Below, in pieces: positions 1 through 6,714 of a DNA stretch of 34,170 bases; positions within the stretch are counted from its first letter, which is position 1; each line of letters starts with the position of its first letter. This DNA comes from Nocardioides luteus. Lineage in GTDB: Bacteria; Actinomycetota; Actinomycetes; Propionibacteriales; Nocardioidaceae. The position numbers and the translations under genes are program-made. The notes under the pieces are model-generated. The model was not told the DNA's origin. It worked only from the letters and a program-made list of their open reading frames with translations, and did no database searches. The DNA is taken from assembly GCF_014648595.1 (NCBI RefSeq), contig NZ_BMRK01000011.1:1-34170 (forward strand), in the 5' to 3' direction.

Positions 1-89
1 CTATCGCTGGTGTGGAGGACATGGCGCAGGCTCTGCGTGACATGGCCACCGCGATCCAGGACCTGGACTCCCAGCTCGCCGGCGGCTGA
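1..89 (+). CDS. 3' end of a WXG100-like small protein (partial)
   Basis: The window opens inside this gene. The reading frame starts at base 3 and gives 28 complete residues ending in QLAGG before a TGA at 87-89. The peptide is identical to the C-terminus of the complete 95-residue protein at 4473-4760. The DNA differs at only 3 of 89 aligned bases (2, 50 and 71), all silent third positions. It is therefore the tail of a second copy of that gene. By analogy with the full copy it is a small helical ESX-type protein, probably a T7SS substrate or partner. The similarity stops at the stop codon. The 5' part lies outside the window. Confidence 0.8.
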   Translation, partial: IAGVEDMAQALRDMATAIQDLDSQLAGG

Positions 90-110
90 CAGGCGTCATC
101 GAGCGGCGGC

Positions 111-170
111 GCCAACCCACCGGGTTGGCCCGCCGTTCCTGTTCGGTGACGGCGCGACGTGCCGTCACCG
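111..170 (+). terminator. Two hairpins downstream of the first WXG100-like gene
   Basis: Two perfect stems follow the stop at 89. The first is an 8-bp stem, 111-118 with 122-129. The second is a 10-bp stem, 144-153 with 161-170, with a 7-base loop. Neither is followed by a T-run, so they could be a weak or factor-assisted terminator, or a leader structure ahead of the gene at 222. The sequence of these stems differs from the terminator that follows the duplicate gene at 4774. Confidence 0.35.
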
Positions 171-221
171 GTCGATACCGGTACGTCATCAGTTCGTTTG
201 GAGCGGGAAGGACGGTCAGCC

Positions 222-521
222 GTGGCTGATGTCTACATCAAGGTTGCTGAGTTGGAGACCGTGAGCAAGAGTCTCACCAGCATCGTCGAAGAGTTCGAGC
301 AGGCCAGCAGCCGCGCTGACAAGCTCGAGGACGCCATCGGAGATCCCTTCGACCGGAACGACCTCCGTGAGGCCGCGGAGGACTTCGAAGATCGGTGGAA
401 TCACAAGCGCGACGAACTCAAGGACGCGCTCAAAGGTGTGCAGGAGCACGTCAAGGGAGTCGTCGACGGGTTCGAGAACTGGGATAGCGAAACCGCACTG
501 GCTTTCGAGTCCAAGAAGTGA
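222..521 (+). CDS. Small helical WXG100-like partner protein
   Basis: A 99-residue acidic, highly charged protein that appears almost wholly helical. It has two long helices broken near residues 38-46 (IGDPFDRND), the layout of WXG100/ESAT-6 hairpin proteins, but with no literal W-x-G. The GTG at 222 is chosen over the GTG at 159 because a GGAAGGA ribosome site lies at 206-212. Starting there also gives the typical WXG100 length. It sits 62 bases upstream of the candidate effector at 584. Small helical proteins encoded just ahead of large T7SS effectors commonly act as their targeting partner, and that is the inferred role here. There is no signal peptide or membrane helix. An unrelated helical chaperone is the alternative. 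Confidence 0.65.
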   Translation: MADVYIKVAELETVSKSLTSIVEEFEQASSRADKLEDAIGDPFDRNDLREAAEDFEDRWNHKRDELKDALKGVQEHVKGVVDGFENWDSETALAFESKK

Positions 522-583
522 CACGACAGTAGCGGGGGCGGCGGCAACGGCGTGCCGTAGCTCGGGACAAGGAGATCAAGGCG

Positions 584-1786
584 ATGTTTGGCGGAATGGA
601 AGACTCTCCCAAGGGCAGGGAGATCAAGCACGTAGAGGGCACGCCCGGTGAGATCGTTTCACGAGGCAAGCAGATCGAGGACCTCGGCCAGAAGATGCTC
701 GATGCTGCCACGACCTTGCAGACCGTGAAGGAGAACACGCTCTCAGACGGTCAGCAGCAGGGGCAGGCGATCGAGAAGCTCCAGGAGATCATCGGCGATT
801 CCCACCACAAGCTGCGGGAGGCCGGTGAGCTCTACGAGCCGGTCGGGCCTGTGCTGGTGACGTACGGCGAAGCGTTGGAATCGTGCAAGCCCAACATCGA
901 CCACAGCGCTGATGCATGTAAGGAGCTGTGGTCGACCTATGAAAGCCTTCCGGGTGACAAGGATGACAGCACCACGGAAGAGGAAGGTGGCTTCCTGGGC
1001 ATCGGAGGCACCGACAAAGAGGAGGCCGCGGACAACAAGGCCAAGAAGGACGCCTACAACAAGTGGAAGAGCGAAGCCGAGACCTTCGACACCTGGTATG
1101 ACGTCTGGGAGGACGCGTTCGACACTGCGACGAACGGCATCACCGACGGCACGTCTGGAAAGATCGAGGACAGCTTCTGGTCGGATATCGCCGACGTCTT
1201 CGCTGTCGTCACGGCCGTCGTGGCCATCGCCGCTCTGATCATCGGTGGGCCGATCCTCGCCACGATCGCGCTGGTCGCGGGCGCGATCTACCTCGCCGCG
1301 GTGATCGGACAGTATGCCAACGGTGAGGCCAATAAAACAGACATATTCATGGCCGCCTTGGGCGTCATTCCTTTTGGGAAGCTCACCACGGTCGGAAAGT
1401 TGGCACACTTCAACAAGGCCGCGGCGAAGTCGGCTCTGCTCGGCAAGTTCACGGCGTGCAAGGGCCTGACCAATGCGATCAAGAACCCCAAGCTCTTCTA
1501 CAAGGACGGGCTCATCGGAGCGTTCAAGTATCGAGGTGCTGGGAACGGTTTCAACAAGCTGATCTTCGGCAACGAAGGCTTCAAGAGTGTCTACCGCTCT
1601 CACAAGGCCCTCTGGGAGGGTGCCCAGTTCGCTGCGACGCGAAACGGAAGCGCGGTCAGGAACCTTGCTGCCTTCGACTTCGCCATCTCGTCGGCCACGG
1701 GCGCGCTCGGCAACTATGACAAGATCGACCGGCTTCCCGGTTTCGACATTCCGAACGCACCCAAGCTTCCGGGTTGGGTCGGCTGA
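584..1786 (+). CDS. Candidate T7SS-secreted effector with hydrophobic core
   Basis: A 400-residue protein with ATG start and AAGGAG at 569-574. Residues about 15-125 are helical and resemble the extended WXG100-type targeting domains of actinobacterial polymorphic toxins: a short EGTPGEI lead, long amphipathic helices and no Sec signal peptide. A charged acidic linker follows (about 125-165), then a W-rich helix and a strongly hydrophobic stretch (about 203-245) that could span the membrane twice. The remaining ~155 residues are basic and aromatic, contain no catalytic motif I recognise, and end in a Pro/Gly tail (KLPGWVG). It follows a WXG100-like gene and precedes two cytosolic proteins and membrane proteins. 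The inference is a T7SS effector, perhaps membrane-active. Toxicity is not shown by the sequence. A structural ESX accessory protein is the main alternative. Confidence 0.55.
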   Translation: MFGGMEDSPKGREIKHVEGTPGEIVSRGKQIEDLGQKMLDAATTLQTVKENTLSDGQQQGQAIEKLQEIIGDSHHKLREAGELYEPVGPVLVTYGEALESCKPNIDHSADACKELWSTYESLPGDKDDSTTEEEGGFLGIGGTDKEEAADNKAKKDAYNKWKSEAETFDTWYDVWEDAFDTATNGITDGTSGKIEDSFWSDIADVFAVVTAVVAIAALIIGGPILATIALVAGAIYLAAVIGQYANGEANKTDIFMAALGVIPFGKLTTVGKLAHFNKAAAKSALLGKFTACKGLTNAIKNPKLFYKDGLIGAFKYRGAGNGFNKLIFGNEGFKSVYRSHKALWEGAQFAATRNGSAVRNLAAFDFAISSATGALGNYDKIDRLPGFDIPNAPKLPGWVG

Positions 1787-1805
1787 CCAGAGCTGAGGCA
1801 ATGAG

Positions 1806-2444
1806 ATGACGGACAATGTGTGGGCTCTCGACCTCGTAGAGGAGGTCGAGGTCCCCGGATGGCTTTTCATCCCGAGCGATCTGGGGCCCGACGAGCGGAG
1901 AGAGTGGATCGCCGCCGCGGCGGGTGAACTGATCGGCGAATCGGGTTGGGATGGCCAGCCCATGGGGCAGGCCGAAGTACATGAGACGTTGCTCTCCGCT
2001 CTCGCCGAGCGGGACGCCACCGACTCGATCGCAGTGTTTCAAGTGTGGCCACCCCTCAATGGCGACGCCGCGACCTGCCACATCGGGGTCTACCCCACGG
2101 CCGAGATGCCGGACTGGCTCGACAGCGACGCGGTCGTCCATCGTTTCGAGGCGCCACATATCGGTTCGGGCATCCAGTGCTCCACGAAGCGTGCTCTGCC
2201 CAACGACGGAGGGCCGGACGTCGAACTCTCCGGTGTCCACTTCATCTTCCGTAATGAGACGTCGACGTTGGTGGTCAGCCTGGCAGAAGCCTTCGAACCT
2301 CTGACCGTCTACGCGCTGCGCGGGGTGCTGGCGCTCCTGCACAGCCTTCGCCTGGTGCGACCGGACACTGAGGAGGCCTTCCAGTCGGTCGCGTTCGAAG
2401 GTGTGTTGGAAGATGGTCCATGGCGATTCGAGGAGAGCGCATGA
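1806..2444 (+). CDS. Cytosolic protein of unknown function, effector-linked
   Basis: A 212-residue acidic protein without signal peptide or membrane helix, not assigned to a family. It starts at ATG 1806, 19 bases after the effector stop, with a weak GAGCTGAGG site. It has an N-terminal VPGW-x-x-IP element, a helix, alternating strands in the centre (for example VHFIFRN) and a C-terminal leucine-rich helix. Its layout resembles that of the next protein, which also begins with a PGW element, so the two may be distant relatives. Its stop overlaps the next start (ATGA, 2441-2444), indicating translational coupling. Position suggests a chaperone, immunity or regulatory partner of the effector at 584. 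That is inference only. Confidence 0.6.
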   Translation: MTDNVWALDLVEEVEVPGWLFIPSDLGPDERREWIAAAAGELIGESGWDGQPMGQAEVHETLLSALAERDATDSIAVFQVWPPLNGDAATCHIGVYPTAEMPDWLDSDAVVHRFEAPHIGSGIQCSTKRALPNDGGPDVELSGVHFIFRNETSTLVVSLAEAFEPLTVYALRGVLALLHSLRLVRPDTEEAFQSVAFEGVLEDGPWRFEESA

Positions 2445-3055
2445 ACAGCCTACGTGAGTCGTTGGGCGTCATGCCCGACCCCGACTTCGACATGAAGCTT
2501 CCCCCCGGATGGTCGAGGCGAGAGGTCGATGATCAGACCTTCGACACCATGGTCTCGGGTCTGAAGCGCCGCCTCATGCAGGAACACAGGCCGGAGTTGT
2601 ATGCCGAGACCCGTCGCATGCTCAAGCGGTCGTTCGACGACATGCGCCAGAACGGTGCTTTCGCATTCTTCGTCGCCACGGATCAGGATCCGTCCACCCT
2701 CTGGATGCCGGCCTCGATGGTTGCGTCGATCCGGCGACCGGAACCCGGCTCGAGTCTCGACGATCTGGCCCGCAATCTCATCGTGAACTACGGTGCGACG
2801 CCACTGATGGGAGACGTACGAACTCTGCGATACGAGCAGGAGAAGCACATCAAGCTGGGTGCTGACTCCATCGTCAGTCGCACTGTCACCTATCTCATCC
2901 CTGTCCCTGGGACCAAGCGGCGACGGGCCCTGCAGATCGTTGCCGGGCTCAGCACTCCGCTCGAGATGTCTGGTGAGGACCCGTACGTCGTGTCCACGAA
3001 GTTCCTGTTCGACTCGTGCGTGTCGACGGTGACATGGCAGCCCCCAGTACAGTGA
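2441..3055 (+). CDS. Cytosolic ESX-linked protein of unknown function
   Basis: 204 residues. The ATG at 2441 overlaps the previous stop (ATGA). The in-frame ATG at 2420 would extend 22 bases into the previous gene and lacks support. The N-terminus has LPPGW, followed by helices (KRRL...RRML), a mixed centre with LWMPAS, and strands with YLIPVPG ending in TVTWQP. This pattern resembles unassigned ~200-residue proteins that I recall beside actinobacterial ESX genes. I know of no biochemical function for them. There is no signal peptide or membrane segment. It is translationally coupled to the 1806 gene, so the two products probably work in a fixed ratio. Confidence 0.6.
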   Translation: MNSLRESLGVMPDPDFDMKLPPGWSRREVDDQTFDTMVSGLKRRLMQEHRPELYAETRRMLKRSFDDMRQNGAFAFFVATDQDPSTLWMPASMVASIRRPEPGSSLDDLARNLIVNYGATPLMGDVRTLRYEQEKHIKLGADSIVSRTVTYLIPVPGTKRRRALQIVAGLSTPLEMSGEDPYVVSTKFLFDSCVSTVTWQPPVQ

Positions 3056-3098
3056 CGGCTGATTTCGTAACTCAACACGAAGTGGAGCAACCGAGGTT

Positions 3099-3806
3099 AT
3101 GACTGACCGTTCGGTCGGCGGGGATGAAATCGTTCAGTGGGCACGCACGACGGAGTTCGCAACACCGTTGCGTTGGGGCGATGTCGAGGCTGAGATCCTG
3201 CGCCGACCCGCACCGGATGGCGAGCCTGCGGCTGGCCCCAACCCTGTCATGGGCCTTCCTCTCTATGCCATCGGCGTCATCCTCTATGCGGTCCCGTTGT
3301 TCGGGCTCGGGATCCTCGTCGCCCGAGTCGGGGGTGCGATCTCCGACACGGAGGCATGGGGACGCGCCGCGTTCGCGGCGTTCCTGGTCGCCCTGTTCGT
3401 TGCGCTCACCACGTTCGAGACGTGGAGGTCCGGAGGACGTCGGCGCCGGTGGATCGACTTGGTGGTCACCGCGATCGCTGGAGGGTCCTCTCTCGTCGGG
3501 CTGCTTCTCTTGCAGACGGATGTCGCCGATCTGGCTGGTGGGGGTCTGCGGATTCTCGTGCTTGGGGCAGCTGTTGCCGGCGTGCTCGTCTTCTTCGCAG
3601 TTCTAGCCGGCTCCAAGGAATGGCGCAGGCACACGCCGCGGGCTCTGCGTCCGCAGAGTCCTGAAGATCGCAGCTACAACAACGTCCGCGCGAGGGTGCT
3701 CGAGGTGCTGGTCAAGCGCGGTGTCGTGAGCGACAAGGACATCGACATCCCAGCGATGCTCGACATGCCGATCGGATCTTGGCGCGAGCTGGACGGACAC
3801 GCGTGA
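3099..3806 (+). CDS. Four-helix membrane protein, paralogue of the 5119 product
   Basis: 235 residues, ATG start, with GAGG six bases upstream. A cytosolic N-terminus carries W-A-R...F-A-x-P-x-x-W-G-D. Four hydrophobic helices follow (about residues 48-70, 84-105, 120-138 and 145-165), then a basic tail with an R-x-R-V/L-LE-L/V-LVKR element and an MPIGSWRELDG motif. The product at 5119-5961 shares the same N-terminal motif, helix layout and tail (MPLGYWCELDG) but runs ~28 residues further. This copy therefore ends early, or the other is extended. The family is unknown to me. Location between effector genes makes an immunity or ESX-accessory role possible, but nothing catalytic is visible. Confidence 0.7.
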   Translation: MTDRSVGGDEIVQWARTTEFATPLRWGDVEAEILRRPAPDGEPAAGPNPVMGLPLYAIGVILYAVPLFGLGILVARVGGAISDTEAWGRAAFAAFLVALFVALTTFETWRSGGRRRRWIDLVVTAIAGGSSLVGLLLLQTDVADLAGGGLRILVLGAAVAGVLVFFAVLAGSKEWRRHTPRALRPQSPEDRSYNNVRARVLEVLVKRGVVSDKDIDIPAMLDMPIGSWRELDGHA

Positions 3807-3840
3807 CGCGCGGGTCGCGACGAGCGAGAGGGAGCCTGAC

Positions 3841-4236
3841 GTGGAGTCGTTGAGCCTGGTCATTTTCGGGGTGTGCCTAGCGCTCACCCTCCCGGTTGCG
3901 CTCATCATGACTGTGCGCACCTGGAGTCGTCGACGCACATGGGCACATGTCGAGGGAACAGTCACCTCGGTGAAAACCAAGCGACAGACGTCAGGAAACA
4001 CGCAGACCACGGTCCGTTATCAGTACGTCGATTCATCGGGGCAGCAGAGGACTGGCACCGATACTCCCTGGTTCCGAGAGCCGAAACGGAACTCCAAGAT
4101 CGCGGTGATGTATAACCCGGAGCAGCCCGAGATCAGCGAGGCATCGTCTATGACATGGCTCTATCTGCTTCTCGTCTTCTCTGTCGTCGTCTTCGTGATC
4201 GGCGGGGTGCTTGTCGTCTCGGGGTTGGGGCTCTGA
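3841..4236 (+). CDS. DUF3592 membrane protein
   Basis: 131 residues from a GTG start preceded by GAGAGGGAG. It has an N-terminal membrane helix (about residues 4-24), a soluble β-rich central part with VEGTVTSVK, YQYVDSSG and an IAVMYNPEQPE motif, and a second C-terminal helix (about 103-125). That arrangement and the V-x-Y-x-P-x-x-P motif are characteristic of DUF3592. The family has no established function. It lies 34 bases after the four-helix gene and probably shares its mRNA. A second DUF3592 protein is encoded on the opposite strand at 6105-6545, beside the paralogue of that four-helix gene. Confidence 0.8.
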   Translation: MESLSLVIFGVCLALTLPVALIMTVRTWSRRRTWAHVEGTVTSVKTKRQTSGNTQTTVRYQYVDSSGQQRTGTDTPWFREPKRNSKIAVMYNPEQPEISEASSMTWLYLLLVFSVVVFVIGGVLVVSGLGL

Positions 4237-4472
4237 ATCCGCTGCGCCGTCGGCAATGACGGCGGGCTATCGGCAGGTGCCAGATCATCAGCGAAATTCC
4301 AGGTTGCCAGGGCAACCTCGCAGGTCGTGAGAGTGGTCGTGATCTGAGCGCTCAATGGAAGTGACACGGACTTGGAATTTGCGCTTCACTACTCCGCGTC
4401 GCGTGCAATACGGTGACGACCGGCGTCCCGACGGGGCGCCACGCAATGACATCGCGGGAAAGGCAATGATCG
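4237..4472. promoter_or_regulatory. Intergenic region ahead of the WXG100-like gene
   Basis: 236 bases without a credible gene. Two short stems are visible: 4245-4251 with 4258-4264 (7 bp, just after the DUF3592 stop) and a perfect 8-bp stem 4301-4308 with 4311-4318. Neither has a T-run. The region probably holds the end of the upstream transcript and a promoter for the 4473 gene. No convincing -35/-10 pair could be picked out by eye. Confidence 0.35.
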
Positions 4473-4760
4473 ATGAGTGACTTCGGGGCAACATACGACG
4501 AGATGACCGGCACCGCCGACAAGCTCGACCAGGGCAAGGACACGATCGAGTCGGCTCTGGACGAGTGCCAGGGCTACGTGGACGAGCTGGTCCAGGACGG
4601 GTTCAAGACGGAGAAGGCGTCGGGCAAGTTCCAGGACGGCTACACCGAGATGACCACGGGTCTGAAGGACGCCATCGCTGGTGTGGAGGACATGGCGCAG
4701 GCTCTGCGTGACATGGCCACTGCGATCCAGGACCTGGACTCGCAGCTCGCCGGCGGCTGA
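4473..4760 (+). CDS. WXG100-like small T7SS protein (complete copy)
   Basis: 95 residues, ATG start with GGGAAAGG at 4457-4464. It is a two-helix acidic protein of WXG100 size. The turn reads LVQDGFKTEKAS, so the Trp-x-Gly of the family is replaced by an Asp-Gly-Phe turn. No signal peptide is present. It probably forms a helical hairpin dimer and is exported by, or helps export through, the ESX system encoded at 17741-28414. A near-identical copy ends at base 89. A strong terminator follows 13 bases after the stop, so the gene is likely transcribed alone and perhaps strongly. The T7SS assignment rests on size, helix pattern and locus. Confidence 0.75.
   Translation: MSDFGATYDEMTGTADKLDQGKDTIESALDECQGYVDELVQDGFKTEKASGKFQDGYTEMTTGLKDAIAGVEDMAQALRDMATAIQDLDSQLAGG
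4672..4760 (+). repeat. Direct repeat of bases 1-89 (86/89 identical)
   Basis: Bases 4672-4760 match bases 1-89 with an offset of 4671. The three mismatches, at 4673, 4721 and 4742, are all synonymous. The match ends exactly at the stop codon. How far the repeat continues to the left of base 1 cannot be seen. Such repeats can recombine and delete or duplicate the ~4.7 kb between them. Confidence 0.9.
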
Positions 4761-4773
4761 GCCTGATCGTAGG

Positions 4774-4810
4774 GGGCGGAGCGACGTGCAACGTCGCTCC
4801 GCCCATCTTT
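4774..4810 (+). terminator. Strong intrinsic terminator
   Basis: A perfect 14-bp GC-rich stem, 4774-4787 with 4791-4804, has a 3-base loop and is followed by ATCTTT. It ends transcription of the WXG100-like gene at 4473. Confidence 0.85.
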
Positions 4811-4847
4811 CGGAGTTCTGAACGGTGAGATCGGGCTGGACGGGGAG

Positions 4848-5108
4848 GTGCTCGAGTACGCATCGAACGCCGCCTACACGGTGACCACCGACAGAGACCT
4901 GCACAAGCGAGGGGTCAAGAGCCGTAACCGAGATCGTGTTTGGACAGAGCTGACCGAGCTGAGCCTTGTGCGTACGGACCTCACGACGGGGAAGGCTTCC
5001 GTCGCACTGGAGATCGCTGTGAAGGATGTCGACTTCCCGACGAAGGACGCCCGCGTGACGGCATTGTCGGTCAACCCGGAGTGGTCAGCTCCGCGCGACG
5101 ACTCGTAA
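4848..5108 (+). CDS. Small hypothetical protein, possibly a truncated remnant
   Basis: 86 residues from GTG 4848, with no family recognised. The product is soluble and mixed α/β, with no signal or membrane segment. A GGGGAGG sequence touches the start codon directly, so it cannot work well as its ribosome site. The frame stays open upstream to 4773, and the extra codons (NGEIGLDGEVL) look coding. This suggests a 5'-truncated fragment of a longer gene whose front was lost when the WXG100 unit and terminator were placed here. Its stop overlaps the AAGGAG of the next gene, so the two would be coupled if it is translated. Confidence 0.45.
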   Translation: MLEYASNAAYTVTTDRDLHKRGVKSRNRDRVWTELTELSLVRTDLTTGKASVALEIAVKDVDFPTKDARVTALSVNPEWSAPRDDS

Positions 5109-5118
5109 GGAGCCGACG

Positions 5119-5961
5119 ATGACGACGCCGCCGAAAGGCGTGATGGCGTGGGCCGAGAAGGCGGATTCAGCCCGGGAGGAATGGGCGCGTCACTCGGTGG
5201 ACGCGTGGGCGAGCACCGCTCGCTTCGCACAGCCCATGAACTGGGGCGACGCGGAGTCAGCAGTGCTCGAGCGCCAATACCCGCCGCTGCCTGGGACTCT
5301 CGCAGTCAGGACCGTGGGGATCGTGGCCGTCGTGTTCATGGTTTTCCTCGCGCTGCCGCTTTTCGGTGCGCCATTGTTCGGATTGACACTGCTCGCGATC
5401 GCTGCCGGTCGAGACGCTGGCGGCGAGGGGCTGCTGTGGTTCGCCAGGATCGCATTCGGCGTAGCCACCCTCATGGGACTGATCATGATTTCCGCGTGGT
5501 GGGAGACGAGGCGCCGCAGCGTGGTGAGCGTCGCGACGGCCGCGGTCTGTGTCGTCGCATCGGGTGCGTCGTACGTCCTGATACGGCTCGCGAACGTGGC
5601 CGGGATTCCGTGGCTGTCCGTTCTGGTGCTCGCCGCAGCGGTCGTCGGGTTGGTCTGTCTGGCTCTGGAACTGATGTCCAAGCCGGAGGGACGCGCGAAG
5701 AGCAGGAAGCCGCCCAAGCGGGGGCCTCGAAGCTCGGACAAGCGGGCGCGGGCCAAGGCGGCACGTGACCGGCTGCTCGAGATCCTCGTCCGTCGCCGCC
5801 TGGTCGACCTCGATGAAGGAGACCAGATCCGGCTTCGGGAAATGCCGTTGGGCTACTGGTGCGAGCTCGACGGGCTGGACGAGCGGGAGTGGCGCCGGGT
5901 GCTCGAGTATCGGCACGTGGGGTGGCGTGAGTTCGACGCGAGTGACAAGTGGGTCTACTAG
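5119..5961 (+). CDS. Four-helix membrane protein, paralogue of the 3099 product
   Basis: 280 residues, ATG with AAGGAG at 5107-5112. The cytosolic N-terminus carries F-A-Q-P-M-N-W-G-D. Four hydrophobic helices follow (about residues 67-90, 105-127, 134-156 and 160-182), then a Lys/Arg-rich linker (about 190-215) and a cytosolic tail with RLLEILVRR, MPLGYWCELDG and a final W/Y-rich segment (VGWREFDASDKWVY). The shared N-terminal and tail motifs identify it as a paralogue of the 3099 product, with an extra ~28-residue C-terminus. The function is unknown. Conserved tails suggest a cytosolic binding partner. Confidence 0.7.
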   Translation: MTTPPKGVMAWAEKADSAREEWARHSVDAWASTARFAQPMNWGDAESAVLERQYPPLPGTLAVRTVGIVAVVFMVFLALPLFGAPLFGLTLLAIAAGRDAGGEGLLWFARIAFGVATLMGLIMISAWWETRRRSVVSVATAAVCVVASGASYVLIRLANVAGIPWLSVLVLAAAVVGLVCLALELMSKPEGRAKSRKPPKRGPRSSDKRARAKAARDRLLEILVRRRLVDLDEGDQIRLREMPLGYWCELDGLDEREWRRVLEYRHVGWREFDASDKWVY

Positions 5962-6104
5962 GTTTCAACTGCGACAGAGAGATGACATCCGCAGAAGCAG
6001 CAGGCGCGCTGCGCTGACGACGCTGCGATCGCAGAACATCGTGTCGTATGCAGACGCTGATGAACTCGATCGAAGTCCGCTCTGAGATAGGTCGGCGGCG
6101 GTGG

Positions 6105-6545
6105 TCAGGAGGCGATCATCACGATCGCAGCGATCAGGCCACAGAGACTGAGCGCTACGCCGAAGAGCGCCAGGAAGCTGAAGACGAACGGGTAGAAGCA
6201 CCGCTCGAAGCGGTTCAGGGGCAGCTCGTTGTCGTGGGGTCCAGCGGGGTCGTACATCACGCCGATCTCGTCGCCGGTCTTCATACCCGGGGCGCCGCCC
6301 TCGCTGTGTCCGTAGTAGCTGCCGCCGGTCTCGGGGGCCACGAACGTGTAGTTGACGTGATGCCTGGTGTTGCCTGGCTGGCCGCTGATGTTTTCCTTCC
6401 ACGCCTTGGTGATGCGCGCGGTGGTGCGAGCCCACGTGCGGCTGGAACGAGCCCGGTGCAGAGCGGAGGGGAGGTTCAAGAAGCCGGCCGCTGCGACGGC
6501 AGCACCCGCGAGTGCGACCAGCACGGCACCAAAGATGTCCTCCAT
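6105..6545 (-). CDS. DUF3592 membrane protein (second copy, inverted)
   Basis: 146 residues on the minus strand, ATG at 6545. It has an N-terminal membrane helix (about residues 5-25), a basic stretch, and a soluble β-rich domain with YTFVAPETGGSYYG and an IGVMYDPAGPHDNE motif. The C-terminal hydrophobic region (about 117-144) may cross the membrane once or twice. It is a DUF3592 protein related to the 3841 product. It faces the 5119 gene tail to tail with ~140 bases between, where I see no clear terminator. A TAGGGT hexamer (complement of 6587-6592) could be its -10 element. The function of the family is not known. Confidence 0.75.
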   Translation of the reverse strand: MEDIFGAVLVALAGAAVAAAGFLNLPSALHRARSSRTWARTTARITKAWKENISGQPGNTRHHVNYTFVAPETGGSYYGHSEGGAPGMKTGDEIGVMYDPAGPHDNELPLNRFERCFYPFVFSFLALFGVALSLCGLIAAIVMIAS

Positions 6546-6714
6546 TGCGCGCCCCCGCTCAGATCGGGAGGAGGTCGAGGGCCTACACCCTAATCTGCGA
6601 GCTGGAGACCGAGGCAGACACCGCCGTCGGCGGAGACCGGCTACGTCGGTAGCAGGTCTCCGCCGGCGATCGTTAGGATCTGGGCGTCCGTTGTCTCGGA
6701 GAGGGGACTAGAAG
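6546..6714. promoter_or_regulatory. Divergent promoter region with an 11-bp inverted repeat
   Basis: 169 bases separate the minus-strand DUF3592 gene from the plus-strand solute-binding lipoprotein. A perfect 11-bp inverted repeat lies at 6628-6638 and 6655-6665 with a 16-base spacer. GGAGACC also occurs directly at 6604-6610. A TAGGAT hexamer at 6674-6679 is a plausible -10 for the rightward gene run, and the right repeat arm ends 9 bases before it. The repeat could be an operator. Neither regulator nor promoter use is shown. Confidence 0.4.

Noticed and set aside
5962-6104. Possible terminator or gene between the convergent 5119 and 6105 genes
   Set aside because: Only short palindromes such as CTGCGATCGCAG are present, with no stable stem plus T-run and no credible ORF.
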